From positions 1,798,001 through 1,862,000 of the forward strand of contig JACZZP010000016.1 of the NCBI GenBank assembly GCA_015183035.1: DNA of 64,000 bases, written 5' to 3'. Position numbers and translations under genes: made by a program. The notes beneath the pieces were generated by a model, which was not told the origin of the DNA, searched no databases, and saw only the letters and a program-made list of their open reading frames with translations. The stretch is from Meloidogyne chitwoodi. Its lineage: Eukaryota > Nematoda > Chromadorea > Rhabditida > Meloidogynidae. How positions within the stretch are numbered: position 1 is the stretch's first letter; every line of letters begins with the position of its first letter. This document shows positions 38,101 through 48,786 of this stretch, one piece after another.

Positions 38101-39298
38101 GATGCCATCGAATCCGCAAAAACTTGTCCGCAAAAAGTCCGTAGGGATAATACGTAAGTTCCAAAAAAAAACAAACTTTCCAAGTGACTCATCTACTTTT
38201 TTCACTGTTTTTCTAATACCTTCGAACGGAGCTGCTTGAGCTTTAAGAATTTCTCTAAGTTTGTCCATTGGGACAGACTGAACAAAAAAAAAAAGAAATT
38301 TAAAATAATTAAAATAAATTTAAAATTAAAATTTAATTAAACCTCTCCCATTGCCTGACCAGCGCGTTCCTTCATTTCCTTCGCCACTGCTTTTACATTT
38401 TGTGTGACACAATTAACACCTTCCATTACATTTTCAATATTAGATGTTGTATTTCTTACAGGATACTTTATTAAAAATATAAATTTTATTTTTAAAAATC
38501 AAAATTAACCTCAAATGCCCATGCTACCAAAGTTATTAACAAAACAAGTCTTAATCTTCCCCCAATTAGAGAAGACAGCATTATATAAAAAATGCAGCGA
38601 AAATGTCGAGACCACAATATTATTGGAAGTGTAATATTCACTACAAGTCCTACTATTATTCCGATTCTTTTTTTAAAAATTAAAAATTATTAGATATATT
38701 TAAATTGTTTTTTTTAATTTTTCTTTTCAAATATACCCAGTTCTTTCACATTTTCTTTTTTTATTAAATTGGCTTATAAAGAAAATGACCTAAAAATTCT
38801 AAATTTCCTTAAAAAGGTTTGTGAGTTTTAATAAAATAAAAAATACAAATTTGCATGATCCGGAAATTTAAGAGCATAGACAAAATAGAAAAGTAATCCA
38901 ATTAATTGCAACAAAGAGAACAGACCAAAAAGTTGAATCAAATAAATTACTCTAAAAAATAATGTAATATTCCATTTATTTAAAATATTAACCCCAAAAT
39001 TAAAAAAAAAAAACTTTTTATTTGTCGGTTTTTTCTTGTTAATAAATTCTTTGCTTTTTTTAAATGAAGAATTAATCCTTTTCTTTAATTGTTTGTATTT
39101 CTTTTTTACAATCCACAAGTCTTCTTCATCTAAAGATTCAGTTGTTGTTGTAGGTTCTGATACACAATATTCACCAGCATCTTCTTTTTTAATTCTTTCA
39201 TTTTTCTTTTCAACAAATTTTTTAAATTTTTTGATTGCCGCATCAGCTTTTTTCTTCTCTTTATAGAAACTATATAAAGCAGAAATAAGAAATAACAT
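35163..39298 (-). CDS. spe-42: SPE-42-like DC-STAMP/RING membrane protein
   Basis: Multipass sperm membrane protein of the DC-STAMP-domain family; C. elegans SPE-42 and SPE-49 are needed for sperm-egg fusion. Exons: 39298 to about 38846, 38789-38737, 38666-38510, 38465-38343, 38277-38177, 37853-37766, 37717-37585, 37522-37410, 37271-37071, 36936-36793, 36506-36303, 36263-36075, 36025-35876, 35729-35614 and 35568-35163. About 875 residues. Several hydrophobic helices are present. The DC-STAMP region includes DNFYVTKNFVEIDRARALNG. A C-terminal eight-Cys RING-like finger follows: CCRCG, then LCSGC, YCVDC and KRCFKKGC. The tail is highly charged with three KKTVEKE repeats. A TTTTTTTTCAG acceptor 17 bp before the ATG suggests trans-splicing. 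The exon 1 donor is uncertain (possibly a GC donor at 38846). SPE-42 and SPE-49 cannot be told apart here. Confidence 0.88.
37891..38162. mobile_element. MITE with ~38-bp inverted ends, spe-42 intron
   Basis: The left end begins ACTTATGTATTATCCCTACG near 37896 and runs into GGACTTTTTGCGGACA. The right end, 38125-38162, is TGTCCGCAAAAAGTCC then GTAGGGATAATACGTAAGT, the near-exact reverse complement. About 270 bp with no ORF. A diverged relative lies at 27028-27290. Confidence 0.85.
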
Positions 39299-39360
39299 TT
39301 TTTTAAATAAAAAGCTGAAAAAAAAAGTAAAAAGTTTAAAGAAATTTTAAATAAATTTGT

Positions 39361-40886
39361 CACGGCGGGTTAAACGGGAAATCAGTGGCGGAATGTATTT
39401 ATTTTTGTAGAGTACGCCAAAAAGCTCTTATTCGAATTTAACATACTATTTCGCCTTTCTTTTGCACTTTTCCATCATAATTGAGTCTACTAAACAATTT
39501 CTAATGGAGTTAATTAAGCTTTTATTAAATAATTGAAAAACAAACAAATATTAAAATAATAGAGTTAATTTTCTGCATTGTTCCTCTATCATTGAGAGCA
39601 TTAAGAAGAGCTTGATGTTGCGCCAACTTCTCAGCCGTTTTATTTTTGTCACCAGTGTTGCAGTATTGGACAGCCTAGAATATTGACTTTAATTTTGATT
39701 GAAATTAAGCTTAACAGTTTATTGTATAATGAGTGTAAATGTTCCAATCCTTGCTCAGAAATCCAGCACCACCAACCATTTTCTTCGGCAAATTGATGGG
39801 CATGAGCACAAAGCATGTGCAATTTAGGTGTCGGTTTGAAAATTTTTAATTGGCCTCCAGCTAAGCGTCCCCTCAAGTTAAGTGCTTCAAAGCGGGTTCG
39901 AAGTTTCTTAAAATTAAAGTTAAAAGAAATGGAATTGTAAATAAACCTGAATATCGTTATAAAGATTCGTTGTTGTTGTTCATACTTTCCCTACTATTTT
40001 TAATTTCTTCTGCAATTCCTTTAGCTATTTGATTTGTTCTCCGCGTAGTTATATTTTGAAGTGCTTTCAATGGTTTTTTTCGATTTTTTTTCTTCAACTC
40101 ATTATTCTCTCTGATAAGATTTTTTATTATTCGTTTAAATTCAGTCACATCCGAACCTGAATTAAAGGTAATTAAACGTAACCTAAAAATTATACATTGA
40201 TCAAGTTGCAAAACTTTTACTGTTTGTGTGCATTGATCGACTTTTGATGGGCTTGGAATTGTTTGTGTTGCTTTATTCCTTCCAATTGCAATAGTTTGAG
40301 TAGCCACTGACTTAATCTTTACTTCAGTTTGAGTTGATACTTCTCGCAATTTAGGTTCAGAAATTGAATGAGAGGATCCTTCTTCCGATTCAATTCGTCT
40401 TCTCTTTCCTACTCAAGATAATAAAAATAATTAAAAGTTTAAAAATTAAAAATCTTGAGGTTTACGATTACTTTCTCTTGTTTGAACTGCATTTTCTGCT
40501 TTCTGAACACGTGCTTTTTTTTTGTTATTTTTTGCTTCATGTCCCTTTTTGCTCCTTTGTCGTAAAAATCGCTCAGTAGTTGTTTTTCTTGGCATATTTG
40601 TCGATATAAAAGTTAAAGAAGCAAATTTTTTTCAAAAGAAGCAAAATGATTCTAATTTTTCACCTAAAATATTAATTAAAGACTTTTCTACAAAATTGGA
40701 GATAATTTTTTTAAAGTTGAGATGATTAGCCGAGATCTGGAATTTTAAAGTTAATTACTTTTGATTTCATAAAAAGAGTGTGGAAAATTAATAGAGTGGG
40801 AAAAAGAGAAAGAGTAAAAATGAGAGAGAATGATATACACATTTCCTTTTTTGCAGACAGTTAGATTTCCCGTTTAACCCGCCGTG
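39361..40886. mobile_element. TIR DNA transposon with 6-bp target repeat
   Basis: Perfect 23-bp inverted ends: CACGGCGGGTTAAACGGG begins at 39361, and its reverse complement CCCGTTTAACCCGCCGTG ends at 40886. The flanks are ATTTGT on the left (39355-39360) and ATTTGT on the right (40887-40892), a 6-bp direct repeat that looks like a target-site duplication. At 1.5 kb it encloses one minus-strand gene. CAC at the tip recalls CACTA/Chapaev-type elements, but the 6-bp duplication does not fit those, so the superfamily is left open. Confidence 0.88.
39551..40595 (-). pseudogene. decayed transposon protein, C-terminal type
   Basis: The only gene inside the TIR element. It starts MPRKTTTERFLRQRSKKGHE at 40595, with a donor at about 40467 and the next exon giving GKRRRIESEEG, then ATQT-type repeats and a coiled-coil-like Lys-rich part. 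The C-terminal part has RTRFEALNLRGRLAGG, LHMLCAHAHQFAEENGWWCW and SEQGLEHLHSLYNKL, then a last exon ending at 39551. SEQGLE-type motifs occur in nematode transposon-related proteins. To join the two parts a one-base shift is needed near 39960: the segment LYNDIQ lies in a different frame from the preceding Asn run. No complete catalytic core is visible. It is most likely a remnant from a longer autonomous element, or a transposon accessory protein. Confidence 0.6.
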
Positions 40887-43800
40887 ATTTGTATTTCTCT
40901 GCAAAATGTTAAACAACGAAATATCAAAAGGCAAAAAATCAAAATGTCCAAACAGCCAAAATTTTTCAAAATGTCGAATTGGTTAAAATAATTCAAAATT
41001 TATGGTTTTATTATTTTTGACACGATTTTTCTTTTTTAATACTTTTTTCTTCTTCCAATTTTCATTATTTTAATCTTTTTAATATATCATCTTGTAATCC
41101 TTTCTCTTACTAAAAAATGCGCTAAAATCTAATTCTTTTTTATGCTTTAACCGCAATAATAATAATAACCCAAAAAGAAATAAGGCAAAGAATGCGGCTT
41201 TTAACAAAAGAAAGAGTCTTATAATCTACAATACTTATAAATATAAATATATTTATATATATATTGGTTACCGCCGGGAATTAAATTAATTATAAAACAC
41301 AAAACAAGCATTAGAGCCATAAATTGACGAATTGATGTCACACAGTGTTTTCTCTTCTAGTTTTTGTTTTAATGTTTTCTCGTTATTTATGAATTTATAA
41401 AGGAAAAGCTAAGAGCAAAAATAAAATAAAAATATATAAAACATTTTAGACTAAATATATAAGATCCTTAAACTTTTTTATCCTTTTACAAACTTGTTTT
41501 CTGATTAAAAACTTTTCACTATTTAACTGCGCAAACTTAAGACTTGAAATAAATTTTAAGATTTTAAGATTACAAACTTAGAGGGTAAAAACAACAATTT
41601 TACTTTAATAATCTCTGAAATTAGGTATTTTAGTGATTTCTATATATTTAGAAAAAATTATTTATTTATTTAATATCAACTTTTTTTACCTCTAATATTT
41701 TTCCTTCCTTCAAGCTCTCAATTTCAGGAAACATTGGGGAAGGGAAATATTAAAAATACACCAAAATCCAAATGTCGTTGTTTTTATTATTATCTTTGCT
41801 TTTATAGTAATATTTTATTTTATTTTTGCTTTCAATTTTAGTAATAATAATGTTGCATTTGCCTTAAAACAAATATTACCTTTATAAAAATAAATATTTA
41901 ATTTCACTTTTATTAAAAATAAAAATATATTTTTAAATTAAAAAAAAATTTTTCTTTTTTAAAGTTTTTTTCTTCATTAAAAATAAATATAATTAAACCT
42001 AAAAAAGTTTTTGCAAAAGTGTCGGTATTTAAGAATACCCTCCTCTCTCTATTGGCTTTTTGCTCGTTCCACTCAATTTATTCTTTTCTACAAATTTATT
42101 TTTTAAAAATGTTTTTTTATATTTATTTATATTTTATTTATTTATTTTTTCTTTGATGATTTTTATTATTTTTTAATTTTTTTAAATAATATTTACAAGA
42201 GGGGGAATATTTCATTAATTGGGATATCTAAGAGATTGGACTATTTTTGATATTTATTTATTTCTTTATTCAACTATATCTCTGATTTATTCCAATATTC
42301 TTATATATCACACATTCTCACTTATCACACACTCTGAGTTATACCTTTAATTTCTTTTTTTAAGGGTTAACTTTGAAATAAAAAAAAATATATTTTTTTT
42401 ACTTTAAAAAAAAATTTACAGACCAGTAACTTTCGACTATTATAAATTTTAAAGGATTTTTCCTTTTTCCATTTTCACTTCTTTTATTTTTCCTACCACA
42501 GTAATTTTTCTTTTTTCTTCAACTTTACAACTAAAAAATATTTAAATTAAATTTAACAACTTTATTGTATTAATGCTTTAAAAAATGAAACACTTTTGCT
42601 CAATTGCTTTTTTCTTTCCTTAAAAAAGCCACACATTTTACTTATATATTTTTAGATATTATATTATTTTTTATATTTTCTGTTTTTTTTAATTTTTTTT
42701 TTTAATAAGTAGTCATAATTTTATGCGTTGTGGTAACGCTAGGCGCGCATTTATAAAAAAATAAAAAATCAAATTTGCTTCAAAAATTATAAAATTTTGT
42801 AAATTTATTTTAAATAGTCTAAACTAATTTTACTTAAAATTTTATAATTTTTGGGTTTATTTTTATCAAGTTATGACCAAAAAAGCAATAAAATAGGAAC
42901 ATTTTTAGACTTTTTTGCCCATAACTTTACAAATAAATCACCAAAAATTCTGAAATTTTTCCAAATTTTAGCTAACACTATTAGGTTTATTTCTGCAAAA
43001 TTTTACTTTTAAATATTTTCAATAGTTCATTTTATAAGCACTCATCCAACCCCTTACTTGCGCCTAAATATCCCTCTAGTATTCCAAGTAAAATTTACAA
43101 AAAAGGGGAAAATATAATAAATAAATATAAATATAATTTTCTTCTTCCTCTTTTCCTCTTTGAGTTTTCTTTTCTTATTTTTATTGCTTCAACAAATCGG
43201 ATTAGGCATGCTTCATCGCCGTAACCACCGGTGTGATGATGATGACTGTGAGGCAATTGCTAAGGGTTAATTGCCTTTTTTCGGTTTTTCTTTTTCTTAC
43301 TCTTGGGAGTTTATAAAAATTGAAATTTGTTATTTTAGTAAATATATATATTTGTTTAATATAACTGATAGATAAATAAATAAATAATATAATTTTAAAA
43401 TTTGACAACTTTACAAGAGGCAAAACTTTTTTTGGTACTACATAGTTATTAATTTATTTTTTTTATATAGTCAAAAATTGTGATGATACAAAAAAATCTT
43501 ACAAAAATATTATTTTATATTAAAATTATTTAATTTTATAATTTTCCTCTTTATTTAATTTAAAATAAAATATAAAAATTATTTTTAGTAAAAAGTGAGA
43601 CCACCCAGAATTTTTAATCTTTTAATTGCTCACATCTAAAAAATCAAAAAGTATTAAAAAATAAATATTATAAAAATTTCATTTAAAAATTTCAATTAAA
43701 CACACCTCTACTTATATTTAAATAATTTTTTATTAAATAAAAATCTAAAAAAAATTTTAAAAATTTCGAGTTGATCTTTTTTTAAATTTTGATCTTCTGG

Positions 43801-44333
43801 ATAATCCCACAAATTTTCCATCTTTTCAATTTTTCATAAAAAGACCAACCAAATTAATTGGTAAAGTGAAACACCGCGCTTTCTCTTATAGGAATTCATT
43901 TTTATATTTAATTTAATTTTTATTTTCAATGCCATCTGCCCCCCAAAAAAGAAAAAGCTAAACAACCACCATGTTAGAAAGCAATGGTAATAAAAAAGAA
44001 ATGTTTGGCCTGTCACTGCCAGAAAATAAAAGAAGAAAAATTGAAAGAGTAAAATAAAGAGAGAAGAAAAGAGAGAAGGCGGCCACACAAAATATTATAT
44101 ATATTCAACCTTTTCTGCATTACTGTATATTTAAAGGAGAGAAAAATCAGAAGGCGGAAATATAAATATATTTTATATTTTTTAATGTTTCGGTATTTAC
44201 CTCATTGCACTAAAAGTAAAATAAACTTAAAATTTATTTATATATTATTGTATTTTTGTTTTATACAAAGTTGTATTTTTTCCGGAAAACTTTATTTTAC
44301 CTCTTCCTCAAACATTTCCGGAAAGTTATTTAA
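40887..44333. other. 3.4-kb intergenic region with foldback copy
   Basis: A foldback copy at about 42717-43070 has inverted ends GGTAACGCTAGGCGCGC and CTTGCGCCTAAATATCC and the family core TCACCAAAAATTCTGAAATT. A small ORF at 43208-43270 (20 codons, MLHRRNHRCDDDDCEAIAKG) is the only less AT-rich stretch; I cannot support it as a gene. No other exon seen. Confidence 0.55.
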
Positions 44334-47300
44334 ATGAAAACTATTTCTTCTCCAATTATTGATAAATCATCGCCTTCACCTGAATCACAAGGCATTTTTT
44401 GGTTACTTTCATCATCGAATGATAACATCAAAAATATGGAAAATAATATTAAATCTTTAAATATTGAAAAACCTGATCATAAACCTAGCAAAGGTTATTA
44501 TTATTTTTAATATTTATTTTTAGTAATTTTGTTGGGAAATAATATATAATTGGGACAAAATATGAAAAACTGTAATTAATGCTAGAACCCAATGTTTCTG
44601 ACAAACATGTTTTAAAATTACAAACATTCCTTACGGAATTTATTAGAAACGTAACAAACATTTTGGAAAACATTAAGAAAAACAAAACAAACATTCTGAA
44701 AACATTTAAAAAATCATAAACAAAAATTCCGGAAAACATTAAATAAAACACAAACATACATTACGGAAAACATTATTTCTTCCGGAAAAATTTAAATATT
44801 TTTCTTCAACCTCAAATACAATTATTTATTAATGTTTTATAGGTAAATTACTCTCAGCTTTAATTGCTAACACACGACGTTCTCGTCATTCTGGTTAAGA
44901 AATATATAATTTTAAGCTAAATTTATTTAATTTTACAGTACGCAATTATCAACCGTTTAATGCTACATTTTTGGCTGGTGGAGAAGAAAATGGAATTAAT
45001 TTAAAATATGCTAAAGAGGAAGAATTAAAAAATGGTAACAAAATCTTTTGCTTATTTATTTGATTAATTTTTTAGAAAAAGAAAGTGACGAGAAAATTGT
45101 TAAAAAACAACAAATAAATGTTCAGGTGACAATATTTGTTTCTTCCTTTTTTCAGTTTTTTAAATATTAATTTTTAGTCTAATCAAAAGCCATCTTATAC
45201 TTCTTCAGAATCTCCTCTTTTAAATTTTCCTTCTTCCTCCTCTTCATCTTTATTCCCACCTTTACCTTCAATTCCACAGAATATCCAAACAGAACAACGT
45301 TTTGGAATTTTTCCTTTTTTAAATGAAATAAGTGGACATTCTTCTTTAAATTTATTTCCTTCATTTTTATTTTCTCAACAAAAACAACCTTTAAATTTTG
45401 TTAATGGACAACAAAATAATTTTATTTCACCAGGATTATTACAAAATGGACAACCTCGTAAATACTATATTTTGATTGTTTTTCTCTAATAGATTTTTTA
45501 AAATATTAATTTTTGTTTTTATTTATTTTATAGAATCTATGTACAACAATTTAGCAATGAGTTCTGCTTCTGTTAATTCTTTACAAATTAATAAACAACA
45601 AAATAAAGAATTAATTGAATCACCAAATAAGTTGGAGAATTATTTTTCAAAATTAAATTTTAAATTGTTTAAAATTTATAATTTTCAGTCCATCCTCCTC
45701 TATAGCTAATGAAACCTCCAATGAATCGACTGCTTTAATTTCGGTTTAAAAATTTAATTAATATTTATATTAAATTATTATTAAATTAAATAGTCCGAAG
45801 GTAGTAGTTATTCTCCAATTGACCAACAAATTAGTCCAAAAACTTCAAAGTGTAATATAGACAATAATTCTTTGTCTTGTTCTGTCTGTGGGGATATTTC
45901 TAGTGGTAACATTTTTTTAAAATATTTTTTTTTATTATAAAATATTTTTTAATCTTCTTTAAAAAAGGTCGTCATTATGGCATTTTGGCATGTAATGGCT
46001 GTTCTGGCTTTTTTAAACGAAGTGTCCGTCGAAGACTTATATATCGCTGTCAGGCTGGAACAGGGAAATGTATTGTTGATAAAGCTCATAGGTAAATAAT
46101 AATAAAAATAGAAAAATTAATAATTAATAATTTATTTCCAAAAATTAATTTTATATAAAAATATTATCACAGAAATCAATGTCAGTCATGTCGTCTCAAA
46201 AAATGTTTGTTCAAAGGAATGAATAAAGATGGTTAATTAATAATTTTTTCTTAATATTTCTCTAAAAAAAATAAATTTAATAATAAAATTATTTTTTTTA
46301 TTTATATCTTTCCTCTACTATAGCAGTCCAGAATGAACGTCAACCTAGAAACTCTTCAACAATCCACCCTCCTAATGATTTTGATGTTTTATATAATTCA
46401 AATTTTTTTAGGCAATTTTTAATTAAATTTTAATTAAGTTAATTTATTTTTTATTTAATTAATTTATTTATTAGGGATTGTTCAACTGTTCTTTCATCAT
46501 CTGTTGATTTTGTAAATTTACCTAGAATTCAACAACTAAATTATGGAAGGTCAAATTTTAGCCTAATTTTATTAATTTTCTTTTTTTATTATTATTTAAG
46601 GACTTTAAATATTAATCATCCAATAAATTCTTCTCCATCTTCTTCTATTTTTCATCAAAATGATGACAAAGATCCTCTTAATTATACTTCTTTAGATAAT
46701 TTAAAAGTAGAGTCAAGCATTGAAGAAAGATTGGCATTTAACGAATTAACTAATAAAATTATGGAATCTTTAATTAAGTGGACGAAAAGTATGCCTTCAT
46801 TCAATAACATCTGTGAAAATGACAGGGCAAGAAATTTCAAAAAATTAAACTTTATTTCGATAGAAAATAAAATAAAACAAAAATAGTTTTTTTTTAAAAT
46901 TGTTTTACAAATTACTTTACAATCTTAAATATGTTTTATAAAGTTTGTTTGAAAAAGTTTTACAAATAAATTTTTTTTTACAATTTATTGTTTTAAACTT
47001 TTTTTTACAATTTGTTAAGTTTTAAACTTTTTTACTTATTTTCAATTATATAATAAGATATTTTTATATTTTAGTTATCATTGTTGGAAGCTACTTGGGG
47101 GGAGCTCTTCCTTCTTTTTGTCATTGAAAGTTTAGCATTTTTTGAAGATAAACAAATATCAAAGTTTCTTCCTTTTCGTTTATTACAATCTTTGAATTCA
47201 CTCAATATCAATTTTAAACGATTAGAATTGGATCAAACTGAATTATCTTGGCTACGTGGTGTTTTACTTTTTAGGCCTGGTTTGTTTAAAATTTTATTGA

Positions 47301-47628
47301 AATTAACTAAAAATAATTTTTAAATTTATTTGTTTAGAGTTGCCAGAACTTGAAAATGTGGCAATAGTACAACAATTACAAGACCAATCAATTGTATAGC
47401 TAATTTAATTTTTTCAAATTAAAAAATGAATAAAATTTACAGTTGGGTCTTCAACAACAATCAATTCGTCGTTTACCTCCAAGTACTCGCTTTGGAAGAA
47501 TTCTTTTATTTTTACCTGCTCTAAGATTAATAGCTGAACCTAAATTAATTGAATTTGTTTTTATTCGTTCTACATTTGATAAACCGGTGAATAAAATTAT
47601 TGAAAATTTAATGATGTCAACATGTTGA
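44334..47628 (+). CDS. fax-1: nuclear receptor FAX-1/NR2E3 (PNR) type
   Basis: Ligand-type nuclear receptor controlling neuron identity in nematodes. Sixteen exons (44334-44493, 44843-44893, 44939-45034, 45076-45125, 45178-45457, 45534-45630, 45689-45743, 45794-45905, 45968-46091, 46173-46231, 46324-46411, 46475-46549, 46601-46826, 47075-47279, 47338-47393 and 47443-47628) close to 639 residues. The DNA-binding domain begins [20 protein letters not shown]. It has the P box CNGCSG, then [15 protein letters not shown] and [16 protein letters not shown], then [13 protein letters not shown]. This is closer to vertebrate PNR than to most nematode receptors. The ligand-binding domain has [14 protein letters not shown] and [16 protein letters not shown] Ser/Asn-rich N-terminal region precedes the DBD. 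Two introns start with GC, after 46411 and 46826. The start codon is the first in-frame ATG and could be further upstream. Confidence 0.93.
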
Positions 47629-48120
47629 TAAATCTAATTGATATTATTATTAAAACTTATTTTGTAAAAAAGATTTTTAAATGTTTTACAATTTGTAAAT
47701 TTTTTACAAAACAGTAATGTTTAGAATTGTTTTCAAACCTATTTTTCCAACAACATTATCCAACTTGTTTTAAACTTTATTAAAACTTGTTTTACAATAT
47801 ACAGTAGTATTTTTCATTCTTATTTATTATATTTTACATATTTAGAGTATTTTTCAAAATTATACTTTTTAATATAAGGTAAATGTACTAGTTTATTGGG
47901 AACTAATTGTTTTAATTATACTTTTTAATATTTTGAGAAATTTATATGTAAAGAAAAATAGATATTGGCCTTATAAATCCTCTAACATCTAAAACAAAAT
48001 TGCAACAAGTCTTGCTAGCGACAGTTACTATAATAAATGATATTTTTCGGCCTGTCACCTTAATTTTGATACAGTAATTCAACTTATCTGTACTTTATTA
48101 GATTTTTCCATGCAATTTTG

Positions 48121-48364
48121 GAGATAACTCTTATTATTTACATAAAAATACCGAAAACAAATAATTGCTATAAACAGCTAAATACAGATAATTCTTATTA
48201 TTTACATAAAAATACCGAAAACAAATAATTGCTATAAACAGCTAAATACAGATAATTCTTATTATTTACATAAAAATACCGAAAACAAATAATTGCTATA
48301 AACAGCTAAATACAGATAATTCTTATTATTTACATAAAAATACCGAAAACAAATAATTGCTATA
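48121..48364. repeat. 64-bp tandem repeat, ~3.8 copies
   Basis: Units starting CAGATAATTCTTATTATTTA begin at 48185, 48249 and 48313, exactly 64 bp apart, with a partial first unit from 48121. Copies are almost identical, so the array is recent or homogenised. The last unit breaks directly into the ZnF-UBP exon fragment. Confidence 0.92.
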
Positions 48365-48381
48365 GGATTGTACCTTATCAG

Positions 48382-48428
48382 GTTTATTGTTCTCGTTATG
48401 TAGAAGGTCATGCTTTGACTCATACTGA
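48382..48428 (+). pseudogene. fragment of ZnF-UBP gene exon 3
   Basis: Encodes VYCSRYVEGHALTHTE, identical apart from one Ala-to-Thr change to the start of exon 3 of the gene at 10829-11403. An intron-like CTTATCAG precedes it, as at the parent exon acceptor. So it is a piece of genomic DNA rather than a processed copy. Confidence 0.85.
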
Positions 48429-48786
48429 ATTTAAACTTTATTAAAACTTGTTTTAAAAATTTATAGACTTTATTTGTAAAACATAAATTCTATTTTACAA
48501 TTTGCTCATTTTTACAATTAAATTAAAACAACTATTAAATAAAAATAATAAATTTAATAATTTCAGGAAAATAAAACAATATTGTAGAAATTATTACCTA
48601 TATTTAAATAAGAATATAATTAAAGTTGTGAAAATTAAAATTAAAAAATTATAGGGAAAATAAAAAATTTTGAAATGAGTGAAAAAACAACGGGGAATGT
48701 AAAAAAATAAAAATTGGAATTTTTGAATTTTATGTCTCTGGCAGTTTACTTCATTCGTTTTGTTAAATTGCAGTTTTTATTATTTT

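Larger units (their letters stand above)
47629..48786. other. intergenic between convergent genes
   Basis: Spacer between the nuclear receptor and ceramide glucosyltransferase genes. It holds AACTTGTTTTACAA-type short repeats (47640-47780), the 64-bp tandem array (48121-48364), and a fragment of the ZnF-UBP gene (48382-48428). No intact gene. Confidence 0.7.

Noticed and set aside
43202..44088. minus-strand ORFs and a 20-codon + ORF with a DDDD run in the spacer
   Set aside because: No splice-linked partner, no recognisable motif and no domain; left as intergenic.
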